DNA from: Thauera propionica
GTDB lineage: Bacteria; Pseudomonadota; Gammaproteobacteria; Burkholderiales; Rhodocyclaceae
NCBI RefSeq assembly: GCF_002245655.1
Contig: NZ_NOIH01000014.1
Location: 90,678 to 154,677 of the forward strand
DNA: 64,000 nt
Reading direction: 5' to 3'
Each line of letters starts with the position of its first letter. The first letter of the stretch is position 1. Under the pieces are notes generated by a model. It worked only from the letters and a program-made list of their open reading frames with translations. It was not told the origin of the DNA and ran no database searches. Both the position numbers and the translations under genes were made by a program. Positions 19,394-26,697 of this stretch are shown here, piece by piece.

Positions 19394-20131
19394 CTACTCA
19401 GTTGGCGGCATGTCCGCATTGCCGCCGCTGCGGAAATGGGCGTCAACTACGCGGGCGATGTCAGCAGGTTGTGCTCCTGCGTTGAATGCAAAGCGCAGCG
19501 CCTGCTCCAATCGTTGCCAACCTTGCGGGGAAGCAATATTGCTATCAACAGTTTCGCTCAGACGGAACATCAGCCCTTCCAGCAGCTCTTCGTCCCCCAC
19601 GTCCGCAGCAGCCTGCTCCGCCAGTGCCAAAAGTGCGCTACGTGCTGACTCAAGTGATTCACTTGGCACCCCGGCCAATGCCGTAGGTGTGGTGATGACA
19701 CGATCCACCCTGACGACTGTCACCAGATCAAGGGCCTGATCGACGCCTGGCTCGATCTCCATGCGGATCAGCACATCGCCAGCCAACAGAAAGCGCGTCT
19801 TGATCAGCCCCGGCTGTTCATCCTGAAACAACCACACTGGCTGCGTGTTGGCCAGCAGCGTGCCTAGTACAAGCTTGCTGTCATCCAGCGCCCCGCGATC
19901 ATGCCAAGGGTGCAACACGTCGGTACGCAGGCGGCCGCCTTCCACACCGAGGTGGTGCAACAGGCCGACCAGTCGTTTGGCGGAGATCACCTGCTCCTTG
20001 CCACGCAGCCAGACCGAGAGGTTGGCAGTGCGGATACCGGTGGCCTCGGCGATCCGCCCCAGCGTTTCCCCGCGCAGTCGTATCAAGGCAGCGGCAAGGG
20101 CTGGCAATTGTTCGTTGGTAAGGCTTGGCAT
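19394..20131 (-). CDS. XRE-like HTH regulator divergent from an AAA ATPase gene
   Basis: From the chosen ATG (MPSLTNEQLPALAAAL) the protein has 245 residues. An XRE-like helix-turn-helix is visible at about residues 20-50 (LGRIAEATGIRTANLSVWLRGKEQVIS), and the rest is an unassigned domain. Upstream in-frame ATGs would run into the divergent promoter region, so I reject them. The gene is divergent from the AAA ATPase gene at 20261, with repeated TGTAAAT and TTATAGT elements between. It is probably the local regulator of the ATPase gene. I cannot match the C-terminal domain to a named family. Confidence 0.75.
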   Translation of the reverse strand: MPSLTNEQLPALAAALIRLRGETLGRIAEATGIRTANLSVWLRGKEQVISAKRLVGLLHHLGVEGGRLRTDVLHPWHDRGALDDSKLVLGTLLANTQPVWLFQDEQPGLIKTRFLLAGDVLIRMEIEPGVDQALDLVTVVRVDRVITTPTALAGVPSESLESARSALLALAEQAAADVGDEELLEGLMFRLSETVDSNIASPQGWQRLEQALRFAFNAGAQPADIARVVDAHFRSGGNADMPPTE

Positions 20132-20151
20132 ATCGGGCTCTGCGAATTCAC

Positions 20152-20240
20152 TGTAAATCACTATAAGACTTATTGGCCGACAAGACGAGCGCGCGGAGTT
20201 TGGCGATTCGTGTAAATTGGCGTTATAGTAAATTATAGTT
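20152..20240. promoter_or_regulatory. AT-rich divergent promoter region with repeated operator-like elements
   Basis: Between the divergent regulator and AAA genes, TGTAAAT occurs at 20152-20158 and 20211-20217. ACTATAA lies at 20160-20166, with its inverse TTATAGT at 20223-20229 and 20233-20239. The stretch is far more AT-rich than the genes on either side. Binding by the 19394-20131 regulator is an inference. Confidence 0.5.
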
Positions 20241-20260
20241 AGATGTTTTGAGAGGCCATC

Positions 20261-21835
20261 ATGCGCAAGCCGAAGCAAATCCGTCCGTTGCGCCTGCGGG
20301 AATACGAAGCTGCCATTACTGCGCTCAAGGAGCAGCATCCCTGGCTTGCCCGGCAGATCGTCGAACCCGCGCCGGGGCATCTGGCTTTGGTAGCACATCT
20401 GTTTGCCCAGGTGGAATGCCTGCTGCCGCCCACAGTGCTCGCACTCAAGGGCTCACTGTCGGTGAGTTGCAACCGGGATCGCCTGGTCATTCATTACCAG
20501 CCGCCGCGACGCCACAGCGAACGTGCAGCGGCAGTGTTCGATCTGATTGCCCAGACCAAGCACCTTTCGCTGCAACAATGCCCCGTCTGCGGCGCACAGG
20601 TTATCGGGGACGGCATCCGTCCCCAGCGCTGCCCGCAACATGACGGCATCCAAGGGTTGTTTGCCGAAGAAGTGCGCCGCAGCCGCCAGCTCATCGTCGA
20701 ACAGGGGGTACAGCAGGTGGTGCACGATCTGGGCAAGGTGACGACCGAAGATGTACGTGCCGCCGTGGCGGCTGAAAATGAGCCGGTCTTGAGTGAAGCC
20801 GAACCGGAGCAGGTTCAGGAGCAGCCGACAGAAGCCGCTAAATCAGCGCCCTTGCCGAGCATCGTCTTTCTCGATGAAGCCGGGCTGGAGGCGTTCGTGG
20901 ATCGCCACCGACCAAAAGGCGACGACAAGTTCAAGCGCGCACAGGCGATGGCAGAGCGGATCAAGCGGGCGGGCCATGGCAGCCGCCAACTGGGCCTGCT
21001 ACCCCCGGACTGGAAAGCCCTGCTGGATGAGTTCGCGCAGGCTTTCCCAAACTTCCATGAACTGGCCGAGCTGCTGCGTGATCACTTCGCCTTGTCCAGT
21101 CTGGGCGATGGCCGCGTGTCCTGGCCTGCCGTGTTGCTGGTCGGCCCGGCGGGCATTGGTAAAACCGAGGCGGCACGCTGGCTGGCCGATCAGCTCGTGC
21201 TGCCGTTTCGGGTCTTCGATATGGCGAGCACGCAATCGAGTTCGCCGCTCGCAGGTTCCGAATCGTTCTGGAGCAATTCCGAGCCAGGCCAGCTTTTCGA
21301 GCTGCTGGCCTACCAGCCGCTGGCCAACCCGGTGGTGGTGCTCGATGAGCTGGATAAGGCCAGCAACGGGCGACCGCAATACGATCCGCTGGCGGCGCTC
21401 TATACCTTGCTGGAACCGCGCAGTGCGCGGAATTTCATCGACCTGTCGATCCGTGATTTCTCCATCGACGCCAGTCATGTCAATTGGATGGCGACCGCGA
21501 ATGAGCTGGAAGCGATTCCAGGGCCGCTGCGCTCACGGCTGACAGTGCTGCACATTCAACCGCCCAAGCCGGAGCAGGTCAGAAGCATTGCGCAGTCGAT
21601 CTACAACCGGCTCCGCGACGAGTCGAGCTGGGGCACTGCCTTTGCCGAGCGACTGAATGATGATGTCCTGTCCCGTCTGCAAGCCTTGCCGCCGCGCAGT
21701 GTGCGTCTGGTTCTGCAGCGGGCCTTGGGCTCGGCAGCTCGTGATGACCGAGGAGTCGTCCAGGTGCAAGACATCAGGCCGCTGGTGGAGATCAGCCGCC
21801 GTGGCGTTGGCTTTGTCAGCGAGGGATGGAATTGA
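20261..21835 (+). CDS. AAA+ ATPase with a zinc-finger-like motif
   Basis: The C-terminal half of this 524-residue protein is a AAA+ module: Walker A GPAGIGKTE near residue 297, Walker B VVVLDELDKA near residue 366, and sensor/arginine-finger segments (MATANELEAIPGPLRSRL), reminiscent of Lon- or MoxR-type ATPases. The N-terminal half is different and carries CPVCG...CPQH at about residues 108-128, a likely zinc-binding finger, followed by an acidic Glu/Gln-rich linker. No protease Ser-Lys dyad or nuclease motif is evident. It is transcribed divergently from the HTH regulator and convergently with the SLOG gene group. The AAA assignment is firm; the role is unknown. Confidence 0.8.
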   Translation: MRKPKQIRPLRLREYEAAITALKEQHPWLARQIVEPAPGHLALVAHLFAQVECLLPPTVLALKGSLSVSCNRDRLVIHYQPPRRHSERAAAVFDLIAQTKHLSLQQCPVCGAQVIGDGIRPQRCPQHDGIQGLFAEEVRRSRQLIVEQGVQQVVHDLGKVTTEDVRAAVAAENEPVLSEAEPEQVQEQPTEAAKSAPLPSIVFLDEAGLEAFVDRHRPKGDDKFKRAQAMAERIKRAGHGSRQLGLLPPDWKALLDEFAQAFPNFHELAELLRDHFALSSLGDGRVSWPAVLLVGPAGIGKTEAARWLADQLVLPFRVFDMASTQSSSPLAGSESFWSNSEPGQLFELLAYQPLANPVVVLDELDKASNGRPQYDPLAALYTLLEPRSARNFIDLSIRDFSIDASHVNWMATANELEAIPGPLRSRLTVLHIQPPKPEQVRSIAQSIYNRLRDESSWGTAFAERLNDDVLSRLQALPPRSVRLVLQRALGSAARDDRGVVQVQDIRPLVEISRRGVGFVSEGWN

Positions 21836-21841
21836 GGTTGC

Positions 21842-22111
21842 TCAGCGTTGTCCGGATAGCCAGGCCGCACCGGCGGCCAGTGCATCGGCCTCGCTGGGGT
21901 AAGTGGTCGATGGGCCGCTGATGATGCAGGGCTTGGTTTCGCCGTCGCCTTCCACCGTCCACAGCTCCCAGGTTCCGTCATTTTTCCAGCTAGGGATGGC
22001 GGTGTAGGGTTTGTCTTTCAGCGCAGCCAGCGCGGCATCCACTTCGGGACGGATCTGCAACTCACCCGAGTAGATATAGGGTGTCGCGCAGCGGGCATCA
22101 GATCGGCTCAT
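21842..22111 (-). CDS. Small acidic protein of unknown function
   Basis: From the ATG at 22111 (MSRSDARCATPYIYSGELQI) the protein is 89 residues long, acidic, with several Trp (SWKNDGTWELWTVEGDG). The middle may form a small beta sheet. No signal peptide or known motif. It overlaps the preceding SLOG gene by 14 bp and is the last gene of the minus-strand group; its stop lies 6 bp from the convergent AAA stop. It could be a partner or immunity-type protein, but nothing demonstrates this. Confidence 0.6.
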   Translation of the reverse strand: MSRSDARCATPYIYSGELQIRPEVDAALAALKDKPYTAIPSWKNDGTWELWTVEGDGETKPCIISGPSTTYPSEADALAAGAAWLSGQR

Positions 22112-22574
22112 GTTCCTTGCTCCAAAAAAGCTCCAGTAGTGCGCTCGCCTGCAGGTAGATACCGGGGTTGCGTGCTTCACTCGGGCCAGCAATGTTGAGA
22201 ATACCGACGGGATGGCTAAGCAACCAGTCTTGCCATGCCGCCAACAGCTCTTCTGCAGGGTCATGCAAATCGCACAGCAGTAGCGGCTTGCCGTGTCCCG
22301 TCGCCAGATCGCGAGTGAGCAGGCTGCCACCTTCGATCCTGTCCCGGTAAATGATCAGTGTGGCATCAGCGTCCAGCACATTGCGTTTGGTGCGCTGGCG
22401 ATAACCGCTGGATTCGGTCTCCATCAACTGGTAGCGAGCATCCAGTACGCCATCAGCGGCCCGTCGGCCTGCCGGGCACCAGCCGCCGTGCGGAATCTGC
22501 CGGGCAATGGCGAAATCCAGCGCCGCCCGGTCTACGCCGGTCTGGCCGCCGGAGAGGATGCGCTGAATGCTCAC
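22098..22574 (-). CDS. Circularly permuted YpsA/SLOG-family protein (putative molybdenum carrier family)
   Basis: The start (ILSGGQTGVDRAALDFAI) is the diagnostic nucleotide-binding-like motif of the cpYpsA branch of the SLOG superfamily, often named putative molybdenum carrier. It is followed by GGWCPAGRRAADG, ADATLIIYRD and LLTRDLA. SLOG proteins are Rossmann-like and are predicted to bind or process nucleotide-derived ligands; several branches sit in conflict systems. I choose the GTG at 22574, which overlaps the upstream stop as GTGA and gives 158 residues. An alternative start lies 9 codons upstream. Confidence 0.85.
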   Translation of the reverse strand: MSIQRILSGGQTGVDRAALDFAIARQIPHGGWCPAGRRAADGVLDARYQLMETESSGYRQRTKRNVLDADATLIIYRDRIEGGSLLTRDLATGHGKPLLLCDLHDPAEELLAAWQDWLLSHPVGILNIAGPSEARNPGIYLQASALLELFWSKEHEPI

Positions 22575-22987
22575 CCTTGCCCCGTTGCGGCGACCGTGCA
22601 AGTCACTTGAACCTCTGCGCTGGGCTGATCTGCCGAGAGCTGGCCGATGCGCCCGCGCTGGCTGGCAAGCTTCAGTTGCTTGCGCACCTGTTCCAGGCTG
22701 CGCTTTTCGATCACTGCGGTATAGCTCGCACCCAATTCACCATCCGGGTCGATGAACAGCTCGATACGCGTCACCGGCAACCCGAACACTGTGAAGCTGC
22801 GTGCCGGTGTCAGCGACCAACTGCCGGGAGCATTGGGCGCAATGCCGTCCAGTACGTGCAACGGCAAGGCTTGACGGCATTCCACGGCGGCGACGATGGC
22901 TGGCTCGATCCGCAACCAGTGGTTGAGGTCTGGGGCAGTGCCATCCATCAGCATCACTGGCATGGCCGCCAGCAGCAACGCTTTCAT
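22571..22987 (-). CDS. Unknown small protein, possibly exported
   Basis: This 138-residue protein has a short hydrophobic N-terminus (MKALLLAAMPVMLM) that could be a weak signal sequence, then a mixed sequence with two Cys. No family is recognised. It overlaps the lipoprotein gene upstream (4 bp, ATGA) and the SLOG gene downstream (GTGA), so the set is probably translated as one coupled operon. A periplasmic location beside the lipoprotein is a reasonable guess only. Confidence 0.6.
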   Translation of the reverse strand: MKALLLAAMPVMLMDGTAPDLNHWLRIEPAIVAAVECRQALPLHVLDGIAPNAPGSWSLTPARSFTVFGLPVTRIELFIDPDGELGASYTAVIEKRSLEQVRKQLKLASQRGRIGQLSADQPSAEVQVTCTVAATGQG

Positions 22988-23628
22988 CCCTTGATGTTCC
23001 TGATCCAGAAGCGGCGGTCATCGACCGTGAAGTTGGGGTCATAGCCGACCAGCGTCAACAGTGAACTGACATAGTAAAGGCCGAACTGATTCATCAGCCA
23101 GCGTTCCATCGCTGGGTCGCCGGGCAACTTACTGTACGGTGGGATTGGGCCGTCGCTGCGAACCTGACCACTGGTTTTTCCGGAGATGGAAAAGCTCTTC
23201 CAGGTCAGCACGAAATTGTTCGACTGTTTCGGCAACTCCGGTGCGCAAAGCGACAGATTGCTGAAGCGCTCGGAGCGCTTGGCGTCGTGCCAGAGCACTG
23301 CGTCAAAGTGAATGCAATCGCTGGCTTTGAGCGTGAGGCTGCGGGTCAGCGTCATCTGATCAGCCGGAATTTGCAGATTGCTGATCACCACCTTGGGCCA
23401 CTCCGGGGCGCGACCGTCGGTAGACAGATTGTGGCGCAAGGCGTTATGCAGTGGAGTGCCCAGCAAGCTGTTGCGACTTGCCGCGCTTGCGGGCGTAGCC
23501 GCTTGCGACAGACTGGTTCCAATGGAGTGTCCTAGTCCGTTCAGGGAATCCAACGCCCCCTGCATGTCGGTTGTGGCGCAGCCCGTCAATACAAAAGGCA
23601 GAAGCAGCAAGCTCCGGTAGTGTTTCAT
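22984..23628 (-). CDS. Predicted lipoprotein of unknown function
   Basis: From the ATG at 23628 the 214-residue protein begins MKHYRSLLLLPFVLTGCATT, a clear lipobox (LTGC). After the Cys comes a Ser/Ala-rich linker (LGHSIGTSLSQAATPASAAS), then an unassigned domain. Longer in-frame starts upstream are rejected because they would bury the lipoprotein signal. The gene sits between an inner-membrane-like protein gene and a small exported-looking one, suggesting an envelope-associated assembly. Confidence 0.75.
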   Translation of the reverse strand: MKHYRSLLLLPFVLTGCATTDMQGALDSLNGLGHSIGTSLSQAATPASAASRNSLLGTPLHNALRHNLSTDGRAPEWPKVVISNLQIPADQMTLTRSLTLKASDCIHFDAVLWHDAKRSERFSNLSLCAPELPKQSNNFVLTWKSFSISGKTSGQVRSDGPIPPYSKLPGDPAMERWLMNQFGLYYVSSLLTLVGYDPNFTVDDRRFWIRNIKG

Positions 23629-23645
23629 CGCAGTTCCTCGCGAGG

Positions 23646-24302
23646 TTATCCGTTGAAGAGGGTATTGAGCCGGGCGCACCAGGTTTCCGCCGCCCGACGG
23701 CTCATGGGAAAACTGAGCACTGGTCGTTGCGGATCGGCGGTTTGCAGCTCGATGGCGAAGTTTTTGGCGCGTACCGTGCGCTCGAAGGTCGGCACGCTCA
23801 TGCCGCTGGCGTTGACCTGACGGCTGCCGCCGTTCATCTCCATGCTCTCGACCTCGCGCCAGGTCATCCGCCAACCAAGCAGCCAGGAGAAGTCGTGGAT
23901 TCGCCAGGTTTCATCCACGATTGAACAGACAGCCAGTTTGCGATGCTGCCGGTCAAACACCAGAAAGGCCGGCGCGGGGTAGCCCAAGAGTTGTCCAGCA
24001 TCGAATGACAGGCCCTGCTGGGCGTTGATTTTGGCGACAAGGGCCTGACAGCGAGCCTGCAAACGTGCCAGAAAGCGGAAGGACAGCGTGAAGATCGCCA
24101 GCGAAATCAGCAGATAGAGCATCAGCTCACTGGTCAGCAGCCCCCACAGCGACGTCTGTGACAGGCGCGCAGGCCCTATGCCGAACATCGCCAGTACAAG
24201 AATCAGCGCAAAACCAGCGGCAGCCAGTCCTGAAAGCCCAGCCACCGGAACAGCAAGCCCCGCAGCCGCCCCCATCCCTGCAGTCTTCCAGACGCTTGCC
24301 AT
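23646..24302 (-). CDS. Predicted membrane protein of unknown function
   Basis: The 218-residue protein has two or three hydrophobic segments in its first 80 residues (GLAAAGFALILVLAMFGIG; LLTSELMLYLLISLAIFTL), followed by a soluble domain of about 140 residues (LGYPAPAFLVFDRQHRKL; FSWLLGWRMTWREVESM). I do not recognise the soluble domain. It is the first gene of a coupled minus-strand group and is divergent from the small HTH regulator at 24445. Repeated ACTCATAGA-like sites lie between them. Confidence 0.7.
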   Translation of the reverse strand: MASVWKTAGMGAAAGLAVPVAGLSGLAAAGFALILVLAMFGIGPARLSQTSLWGLLTSELMLYLLISLAIFTLSFRFLARLQARCQALVAKINAQQGLSFDAGQLLGYPAPAFLVFDRQHRKLAVCSIVDETWRIHDFSWLLGWRMTWREVESMEMNGGSRQVNASGMSVPTFERTVRAKNFAIELQTADPQRPVLSFPMSRRAAETWCARLNTLFNG

Positions 24303-24324
24303 ACGTCACCGCCTCCCCATTGTT

Positions 24325-24419
24325 ACTCATAGAGGTCATTTTAGTGATTAAGAGCCTAGTTGTCACTTATAGAGCGTGCTCATATAGAGCGTGGCCTTAT
24401 ATGGCGGGCACTCATAGAT
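24325..24419. promoter_or_regulatory. Operator-like repeats between membrane-protein gene and XRE regulator
   Basis: ACTCATAGAG (24325-24334) and ACTCATAGAT (24410-24419) flank two copies of TATAGAGCGTG (24368-24378 and 24383-24393, 15 bp apart). The region is the shared promoter of two divergent genes, one of which encodes an HTH protein. These are good candidates for its operators, but binding is inferred. Confidence 0.55.
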
Positions 24420-24444
24420 TCTTTCTTTTTGAAAAGAGAGAGAT

Positions 24445-24684
24445 ATGGCCCTTGATCCGCGAGTGCGCTTTGGCCTGAAGCTGATTGAAATACGGAAGAC
24501 CAAAGGGTGGTCACAAGAGCGCCTGGCGTTGGAGAGCGGCTTGGCCCGTAGCTATTTGGGTGGGGTTGAGCGCGGCCAGCGCAACATCGCGCTGCTCAAC
24601 ATCTTCAAGCTGGCCGAAGCGCTGGAAGTGGAGCCTTCGGTACTGCTGGAGGCGCCTGCAGCTGGACAGGAGGCAGCACCGTAA
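24445..24684 (+). CDS. Small XRE-family HTH regulator
   Basis: This 79-residue protein is essentially one Cro/CI-type helix-turn-helix domain (GLKLIEIRKTKGWSQERLAL, then LARSYLGGVERGQRNIALLNIF). Such stand-alone XRE proteins commonly regulate restriction, toxin or phage-defence operons (C-protein-like). It is divergent from the membrane-protein gene and has repeated operator-like sequences upstream. A GAGAGAG purine stretch serves as ribosome-binding site. Confidence 0.85.
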   Translation: MALDPRVRFGLKLIEIRKTKGWSQERLALESGLARSYLGGVERGQRNIALLNIFKLAEALEVEPSVLLEAPAAGQEAAP

Positions 24685-24687
24685 TAT

Positions 24688-24717
24688 CGTAGCGCTACGT
24701 TATCGTAACGTTACGAT
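24688..24717. repeat. Two adjacent perfect palindromes
   Basis: CGTAGCGCTACG (24688-24699, 12 bp) and ATCGTAACGTTACGAT (24702-24717, 16 bp) are both perfectly self-complementary and two bases apart, just after the XRE gene. They share the core TAnCGnTA-like symmetry. They could be dimeric-regulator operators or act in transcription stop; no T-tract follows, so a simple terminator is unlikely. Confidence 0.6.
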
Positions 24718-24840
24718 GTCATCTGACAGGGGCGAGTTGCCCCGGCAGGCCTGTCGATAGCATGTTGAGAAAACCGACGCCAAGTAGTCCTGTTTTTTGA
24801 GTAACGAGTAGCCGCGCAGCGACCGGAGGGAGCGAAGGAT

Positions 24841-25114
24841 TTTCCACAGCCGCAGGGCGGTAGCTACTAGGTATTTATAAATACTAGGAAAAACCTAAAA
24901 GCAGAACTACTAGAGGCGACCTCTCCTCCTGGCTGAATCGCCATCCCAGCGGGGCTTACAGGCGACCTCACACGTTGATCTTGACTAGCGATGTCACGTA
25001 AAACGGCTAGTGATGTCACGTACCGATGACTAGCGATGTCACGTGGACAATTTACAGAAGTGGCACCAAAGCCAGCTCTGGCAAGGGTTTCCGTCTTGCT
25101 AGTGATGTCACGTG
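24841..25114. other. Putative iteron-type replication origin (oriV)
   Basis: A DnaA-box match (TTTTCCACA, 24841-24849; consensus TTWTNCACA) is followed by an AT-rich palindromic stretch (24866-24903), then four iterons CTAGYGATGTCACGT starting at 24985, 25007, 25030 and 25099. Spacings are 22, 23 and 69 bp (three times 23). The initiator gene repA lies immediately beside them. This is the standard arrangement of an iteron plasmid origin. Activity is inferred. Confidence 0.75.
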
Positions 25115-25137
25115 GACAGCCCGAAAAGCCCACAGGC

Positions 25138-26160
25138 TTATCCCCTCCTCTTGGTCGCTGCGATATGCAGGCGTGCAGGGGTGAGGATCAGGCAATCTTT
25201 CGTTTCCTCGATGTGGTTCCGAGCCTCGGGATAGAACAGCAGCGCTTCGTTTAGCCGGAGGCGGAAATTGGTCTTGAAGTTGGCCAGCCCCTTGGGAGTA
25301 TTCGCATAGCCAGAGCCGAACTGCATCATCAGGCCAGTCCATGGCACGTGAACAAGCCGTTTGCCTCCTTTGCTTGCCCCAACGTTCAAAGTGAACATGC
25401 GGTAGACCAGCCATGTGTAGATGTCCATCGCCAGAGGCGACTTTATGAGCGCACGTAGTGCCTCCATCTTGAGTGGCACGGGGGCGCTGATCAGACGTTT
25501 AAAAAAGTCTGTGCTCAAGGTGATCGAGCTTTCCCATGCCCCTCGTCGCACCGTATCGCGAGAGCTCCAGAAGACGAACGCCTCCTCCGCGATGAGGATG
25601 TTTCTGACGTGCAGCGCATCGCCATCTGCACCACCGACGGTAATCATCGAATGCACCAGCCGCAAGCTCTGGTCACGCACTCGCGCGATGTACCGGCCAT
25701 CATTGTGCAGATCAAGACTTTGCAAGAATGCCGCCTGGGAACGCCCAAGCGATAGATCGGGACTACCGGTGCGAACGGCTTCAGTACACATCCACGCCAG
25801 CAGCAGGCGCGGCAGCCCGCCATACGGTACGCCATAGTCGGGGTTGGCTACGATGGAAAGGCTCAGCTTGCCCGTGCCGCGTTTGAAATGGTTGGTCTTG
25901 GGGTCTGTATGAGGAAGTGTGGCCTGCGCCAGAAAGTGTGCGATGTAGCCTGTAGCGCCTGCGTTGCGGGCCTGCTCGATCTCCAGCTCCACAGCTTCGT
26001 CGATCAAGTGGCGTACCCGTGGAGTCAATGCATGGGCGGCGTCGTGCTGCTCCGCCTGTTTCGTCACTTCGGCAGCTTTCTGCTTGATCCACGGCAGCGG
26101 ATCGCGCTTGGGCGTGGCTTCTGCCAAGCCAGTGTCCAGCAAACTGCCCATGCTGCGCAT
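25138..26160 (-). CDS. repA: Plasmid-type RepA replication initiator
   Basis: The 340-residue protein resembles the RepA/RPA plasmid-encoded initiator family: ARNAGATGYIAHFLAQATLPH, GLPRLLLAWMCTEAV, SLGRSQAAFLQSL, LSTDFFKRLI, ALRALIKSPLAMDIYTWLVYRM. These proteins carry winged-helix domains that bind iterons and open the origin. Four iterons lie directly beyond its stop codon. The gene follows alpA by 38 bp on the same strand, a pairing often seen in integrative elements that replicate after excision. A second Met at codon 4 is an equally possible start. Confidence 0.85.
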   Translation of the reverse strand: MRSMGSLLDTGLAEATPKRDPLPWIKQKAAEVTKQAEQHDAAHALTPRVRHLIDEAVELEIEQARNAGATGYIAHFLAQATLPHTDPKTNHFKRGTGKLSLSIVANPDYGVPYGGLPRLLLAWMCTEAVRTGSPDLSLGRSQAAFLQSLDLHNDGRYIARVRDQSLRLVHSMITVGGADGDALHVRNILIAEEAFVFWSSRDTVRRGAWESSITLSTDFFKRLISAPVPLKMEALRALIKSPLAMDIYTWLVYRMFTLNVGASKGGKRLVHVPWTGLMMQFGSGYANTPKGLANFKTNFRLRLNEALLFYPEARNHIEETKDCLILTPARLHIAATKRRG

Positions 26161-26198
26161 CGTCGAATCCTGACCTTTGACCTGCGAGATCGCGGCGA

Positions 26199-26411
26199 TC
26201 AGGGATGGACAGCGTTGTTGCTGGCGGTACGGGCGGCTGCGGCCTTCTGTCCGAGCCAGGTATCAATTTCGTGTTCCAGCCATCCGACAACCCGCTTGTT
26301 GATCTGGATGCATACTGGGAATGTCGGATCATCGCGTGTGATCCGCCAGAGCGTTACGTCATTGATGCCGCCAAGCTTTTCGCAGACGGCCTTGCGGCGT
26401 AGAATTTTCAT
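26199..26411 (-). CDS. AlpA-family HTH regulator
   Basis: From the ATG at 26411 the 70-residue protein (MKILRRKAVCEKLGGINDVTLWRITRD) is a single MerR/AlpA-type winged helix. AlpA proteins regulate or assist excision of P4-like prophages and islands. The start is preceded by AGGAGG at 8 bases; an earlier ATG at 26429 overlaps this ribosome site and is less likely. It is the rightmost gene of the element and lies about 180 bp from the proposed attR. Confidence 0.85.
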   Translation of the reverse strand: MKILRRKAVCEKLGGINDVTLWRITRDDPTFPVCIQINKRVVGWLEHEIDTWLGQKAAAARTASNNAVHP

Positions 26412-26587
26412 CGTCCCCACCTCCTGCACATTGAAAGTCGATGCAGGAAGTTTCAGGCGACGACCCGGCAGCGGTCACGGATTCCCAGAAGGGAATTTTT
26501 GCAGCAAAAAATCCGACGGCAGCGATGCGGGACAGGCAAGCGATGCGCGGACCTCGCTCCGGGTAGCAGCGGCTAAAGTGTATATGG

Positions 26588-26597
26588 AAGTGACTAC
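26588..26597 (+). repeat. Putative attR core (right end of accessory element)
   Basis: AAGTGACTAC is a direct copy of 2812-2821. Immediately inside lies GTGTATATG (26578-26586), like the sites just inside the left end. Outside it the sequence returns to chromosome-like content with a strong terminator and a PEP-CTERM gene. Ten bases could recur by chance, but the position at both transitions and the mirrored internal sites support it. Confidence 0.5.
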
Positions 26598-26697
26598 AAG
26601 ATGAGTGATAGCAGAGGCAATTCCGCTCCTACACGAGCTTTCCGGCCAGATTTCTGGTTTAACGTCTGAGCGCTGCCTGACCGAGGGCTGCAATGCA

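Larger units (their letters stand above)
24685..25137. other. 453-bp non-coding region: palindromes and putative replication origin
   Basis: There is no gene here. Reading left to right, the stretch contains two adjacent perfect palindromes (24688-24717), a DnaA-box-like TTTTCCACA (24841-24849), an AT-rich imperfect palindrome (24868-24888), and four direct repeats of CTAGYGATGTCACGT before the repA stop codon. Confidence 0.75.

Noticed and set aside
22098..22574. Molybdenum storage or transport function
   Set aside because: The family name is historical; the sequence shows a cpYpsA SLOG fold and there is no molybdenum context.
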